Made by a program: the position numbers and the translations under genes | Source: Yponomeuta sedellus | Taxonomy: Eukaryota; Arthropoda; Insecta; Lepidoptera; Yponomeutidae | Assembly: GCA_934045075.1 (NCBI GenBank) | Contig: OW203747.1 | Span: 12,429,894-12,493,893 of the forward strand | Length of the DNA: 64,000 nucleotides | Direction: 5' to 3' | The notes under the pieces: generated by a model | The model's database searches: none | The model's input: the letters and a program-made list of their open reading frames with translations, nothing else | Told to the model about the DNA's origin: nothing | Part shown: positions 60,746-64,000 of the stretch, one piece after another | Layout: each line of letters opens with the position of its first letter | Position numbering within the stretch: the stretch's first letter is position 1

Positions 60746-61031
60746 ACAAAAAGCGCGAACTCTCTTTCTCTCTCTTTCTGAGTAAAGTGCAGTTGGACGT
60801 ATATAGGCTGCTTTCATAAGTTTGGGTGAGGTGTAACGATAGAAAGATAAAAGAACTCGCGATACTTCTGTCACTTTTCTTGTTACCCCGCAGAACTTTA
60901 TATTGGACGAGCTGTTCTGAAGAAAAGCAAATATTTCACACAGCGAAGTGTGTTTACGCATTAATCTAATAATATTTATGTCGAGTCTCGTCTGCTGTGA
61001 GAAATGTATTTATTGAATGTTGTATTTAGGA
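60746..61031. other. No recognisable content
   Basis: A short (TCTC)n run near 60,762. No gene. Confidence 0.4.
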
Positions 61032-61222
61032 GAGTTTTTTTCTTCAGGCTATATTAGTCCACTGCTGGACATAGCCCTCCCCTAATGAACGCCATAGCGC
61101 AAGGTTGTGCCATCATTGAGGGGTAATGCCCATAATCCCCACGCAGGGCATGGGTTGGGGATCGCAGTTCGGTGGTATTGTACCGCAGGGGGCGCTGCTG
61201 CCCACCCCCCGGTTTGTGTCCC
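61032..61222 (-). mobile_element. SINE-E, 5'-truncated
   Basis: TTCTTCAGGCTATATTAGTC and CACTGCTGGACATAGCCCTC at left; the copy stops after CACCCCCCGGTTTGTGTCCC, lacking the last ~60 bases of the head side. Confidence 0.82.
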
Positions 61223-61494
61223 AGGAGAGTCTAATAGAGATTAAAGCATTCGGCGATGGAGAAAACGCCGATTTTTTATTGATGATATCAACCCTTTAGG
61301 AGCTAAAAGCAACATAAAAATCTAAACAGCCAAAAACGCTGTCAGCCATTTTTGTCTATGGTTTGAAGTCCAAAAAATTGTAAACAAAGTTTGACGTTCT
61401 ATTTTCTGTAAGTGATCTCTGAGCATAGTGAAATAACAACAACGCAACCATGATTTCATCGAATTTACATCCAAAATATACCAATTATCATGAT
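61223..61494. other. No recognisable content
   Basis: Possible 5' flank of the THAP remnant. No element end identified. Confidence 0.35.
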
Positions 61495-61651
61495 TGCATT
61501 GTTCGAGAATGAAAAAACACTTCAATAAAGATCCCCGGGAAGTTGTGGATTCGTGTACCCAGTGAAATTAACATTCGAAAAACTTGCCAAAAGAGACCGT
61601 GACTCTTTATCAATTGAAACTCGGGTGTATTTATGTGAAGATCACTTTGAT
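61495..61651 (+). pseudogene. THAP-domain exon remnant
   Basis: The frame reads CIVRE, then TGA (61,510-61,512) where the second zinc-binding cysteine is expected, then KNTSIKIPGKLWIRVPSEIN and IRKT. After a small deletion near 61,583 another frame gives KLAKRDRDSLSIETRVYLCE and DHFD, the closing C..HF part of a THAP (C2CH) zinc finger. A splice donor follows directly (GAT|GTAAGT at 61,652). In Lepidoptera such exons usually belong to THAP-type transposons. The nonsense codon and the frameshift make it non-functional. Confidence 0.65.
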
Positions 61652-62149
61652 GTAAGTCCTATAATAATCAATGTTCACTGGCTCTAGCTGAAAGATGTTT
61701 GTTTACATACTTTAGATGGTTTCACGATGGTGGATAGCGTTTTCGCCGTTACGAATTAAATGAGGAAAATATTTTTTTTACTTTGCAAGAGTTGCAGCCA
61801 TCCTGCATACTTACTTAGCAAAATCTATATATTTTGGTTTCTTACGTTAAATACTACAGAAAATATTCATTTATCGCGTTAAATTTGATACGCGTCAAAT
61901 AGCGGATATTCTAAAAATTATGATTGAAATAAATGGAAAACATGGAAATAAACCCAGAGTGAAAGTGCAATTTGTACTAACGGCCTCAGTAGCAAATTTG
62001 TACTAATGTATGCAAATGTACGATTTATAAATTTCAAAAGTCGATTCCGATTCGGAGGAATCGGAGTGGGGATATACAAGGATTGATATCAAGGTTGAAA
62101 TTGGTGATCTACGCTGCATTTAAAACGACTTATGTTTTATACGATTTTT
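61652..62149. other. No recognisable content
   Basis: Would be the intron after the THAP exon; I found no following exon. A SINE-M-like word (GCAATTTGTACTAACGGCC) is near 61,965. Confidence 0.4.
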
Positions 62150-62525
62150 ATTTTTAGAGGCTAAAAATTTCACCCATGGCGGGATTCGAACCCGCAACCT
62201 CTGGCTATCCGTGCCAGCGCTCTATCAATTGAGCCAATGGGCGACTCACGGCATCAGTGAAATTTCGAACCTCTTTACACTATTCTCTGTATTACGTACA
62301 GGCAGCGACATCTGACTTGAGCAAATTGCGTTACTTACAGCCCCGACTACCTACTTTGCAGTTAGGTTTAACATCGGAACGATATCACTGTACCCACATG
62401 ATTATACTATTTTTATTTTTAATGCACTAACCCGTGCTAAGGACAATTTTAAAAATCTATTTAGAGGCTAAAAATTCCACTCAGGCTAACCGTGCCAGCG
62501 CTCTCCCAACTGAGCTAATGGGCAA
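62150..62525 (-). mobile_element. SINE-C head-to-tail dimer
   Basis: A complete minus-strand unit (62,155-62,420; module GGGATTCGAACCCGCAACCT to GAGCCAATGGGCGACTC on plus) is followed by the tail and a module piece of a second unit to GAGCTAATGGGCAACTC at 62,527. The second module lacks its B box. Confidence 0.85.
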
Positions 62526-62639
62526 CTCCTGTAAATAAAAAATATAATATTATAAATAAAATAAATATGGTAAAAAATTTTAGAATATCACACTCGAATC
62601 ATACACAATTCATAAAGAATATTCGTATCTTATCTTACA
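62526..62639. other. No recognisable content
   Basis: AT-rich spacer. Confidence 0.4.
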
Positions 62640-62815
62640 TACATACATAACCTCACGCCTGTATCTCAGAGGGGTAGGCATAGACCACGGACTGCCGCTT
62701 ACCACGATCCTGACAGTTCACCATCGCTTCATCGCGCATCACGAACGCCAGTTCTGGCTACTTTTTATCTTCCGCTTTGCTAATACATCCTCTATTTGGG
62801 CGATGTATCTTATCT
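62640..62815 (-). pseudogene. LINE-T 3' end with CATA run
   Basis: Plus-strand ACATACATACATAACCTCAC is the tail and terminus, followed by CTGTATCTCAGAGGGGTAGG and CACGATCCTGACAG. Only four CATA-type units are present, an unexpanded version of 17,173-17,342. Confidence 0.7.
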
Positions 62816-62887
62816 TACAGTGTCTAAAAAGTCCTTAGCCGTGTTTCATAGAACTACAATTCATATTTTCATATAACAATTCGGTAT

Positions 62888-63135
62888 TGCTGTGTGGTGT
62901 CTGCCTAGAGAATAGCTCCAACCCAATCCTTCCCGCGGGTGTCGTAAAAGGCGACCAAGGGACACAAACCGGGGGGTGGGCAGCAGCGCCCCCTGCAGTA
63001 CAATTCCACCAAACTGCGATCCACAACCCGCATGCCCAGCGTGGGGATTATGGGCATTACCCCCTATGATAGCACATCGTGGCGATCTTTAGGGGAGGGC
63101 TATGTCCAGCAGTGGACTAGTATAGACGACGACGA
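62888..63135 (+). mobile_element. SINE-E, full length
   Basis: GCTGTGTGGTGTCTGCCTAG to AGGGGAGGGCTATGTCCAGC, then a tail of GACGACGACGA. Confidence 0.85.
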
Positions 63136-63138
63136 CGA

Positions 63139-63213
63139 ATTCGATGTACATTGCCTTATCAGTTTTCCCACTTGTTAATCTTTGGGTTCGTCGACTACGC
63201 AATGTACATCGAA
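63139..63213. repeat. Hairpin with 15-bp perfect arms
   Basis: TTCGATGTACATTGC at 63,139-63,153 pairs with its complement at 63,199-63,213, 45 bases apart. Confidence 0.85.
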
Positions 63214-63485
63214 CTGTCGCAGTGAGCAATGAATTGTAGCAATATTAAACAGCCCCCAGCAGGTGGAAACTACTCGTACCTGGTTTATCTGAGACTTGAT
63301 ACTTTACCGCACGTTCGCAAACTACAATTTCTGTGACAAATAGCTAACGCGCCACGTGACACTCGCGCCGTTTCTTTGATTAATATCTCCGCCGAGGAGA
63401 TAAAATGGGTAATTCAATTCCAGATGGTTAGCCCTATAACACGTTATCATGTTTGACAGCGCAGATGCGTTGCTAGTAATTGATA
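63214..63485. other. No recognisable content
   Basis: No gene or repeat family seen. Confidence 0.4.
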
Positions 63486-63560
63486 TTTTAAAAACCTATT
63501 TAGAGGCTAAAAATTTTACCCATGCCGGGACTCGAACCCGCGAACTCTGGCTAACCGTGA
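63486..63560 (-). mobile_element. SINE-C tail fragment
   Basis: TTAAAAACCTATTTAGAGGC and GCCGGGACTCGAACCCGCGA on the plus strand, cut within the module. Confidence 0.8.
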
Positions 63561-63594
63561 CAGAGTATTTGATAGTAAGTATACAAGTTTCGAT

Positions 63595-63672
63595 ATCAAG
63601 CCTTGCATGTCCCCACTGCAGTGGCGCCGGCCTCTTCCTGCATCGCAGGAAGGTTAGGCCATACTCCATCAT
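63595..63672 (-). mobile_element. 5S-SINE tail
   Basis: Plus-strand ATGTCCCCACTGCAGTGGCG and CCTGCATCGCAGGAAGGTTA, fused at about 63,672 to a LINE-E tail. Confidence 0.8.
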
Positions 63673-63725
63673 TCGGCGAGGGCTATGTTCAGCAGTGGAT
63701 TAATATAGCCTGAAGAAGAAGAAGA
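63673..63725 (+). pseudogene. LINE-E/SINE-E 3' end scrap
   Basis: GCGAGGGCTATGTTCAGCAG then TGGATTAATATAGCCTGAAG and a (GAA)n tail. Confidence 0.7.
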
Positions 63726-64000
63726 AGCTATTATTAAAATCCGTCTTCAGATTTCACGCTGTTTTCTAGTGCCACTTCTGTACTCAAGTCGTCGTTTCGT
63801 GGGAGTACTTGAGACGGTCTCTTAGTTGCGCTATTTTCGCTAAATTATAGGCTGATTTAAACCCTTTGCGCTGCTCTTTATAGTCTGTGGGCGTTTGTAT
63901 TCAGGTAGGTCTATCAGTTGGTTCTCAATTCGGCATTATTAAGTACTTGAATGTACACATACGTATGGTATTTATAAAATGTAGCTACTCAAATCAAATC
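63726..64000. other. No recognisable content
   Basis: No gene seen to the window end. Confidence 0.4.

Overview
This window looks like intergenic DNA from a repeat-rich insect genome, most likely a moth or butterfly. The reasons are dense tRNA-headed SINEs, a 5S-rRNA-headed SINE, LINE 3' ends carrying short simple-repeat tails, piggyBac-, Harbinger- and mariner-type elements, and the absence of bacterial gene organisation. I recognised no host protein-coding exon. Every protein I can identify belongs to a mobile element. No CRISPR array, operon or rRNA gene is present, and the tRNA-like sequences all sit inside SINEs.

Layout. 1-19.8 kb: a mosaic of SINEs, LINE 3' ends, short tandem repeats, one inverted-repeat element (11,982-12,408) and two jockey/CR1-type reverse transcriptase C-terminal remnants. 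19.9-23.3 kb: a nearly complete ISL2EU/DDE_4-type DNA transposon with a two-exon transposase carrying one internal stop. 23.9-41.4 kb: more SINE/LINE mosaic, including a TA-flanked MITE, a LINE insertion with a twin-priming inversion and an 11-bp target duplication (26,818-27,453), a ~125-bp tandem array, and a short retroposon-like insertion with a 13-bp duplication inside a SINE (33,727-33,897). 41.4-48.3 kb: a full-length Ty3/Gypsy LTR retrotransposon (41,459-47,850, minus strand) inserted with a 4-bp duplication into a mariner-type MITE. 48.6-50.8 kb: two blocks of a 16-bp-period tandem repeat, one broken by a 5S-SINE. 52-64 kb: a second short retroposon-like insertion, a defective Harbinger-like element, a 153-bp GC-rich tandem array, a piggyBac-like TTAA element, a SINE/LINE pair sharing a 3' end, and a broken THAP-domain exon.

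How they relate. The retrotransposon expresses Gag and, by an apparent -1 frameshift at a GGGAAAC heptamer, Pol; an in-frame TAG between protease and reverse transcriptase would stop Pol in this copy. Two partnerships are visible by shared sequence: SINE-E ends in the same 3' sequence as LINE-E, and SINE-A and SINE-B share tail sequence. Nesting gives relative ages: the LTR element is younger than its MITE, the short retroposon is younger than its SINE-B host, and a 5S-SINE is younger than the 16-bp array. Coordinates of repeat edges are read by eye and may be off by several bases.
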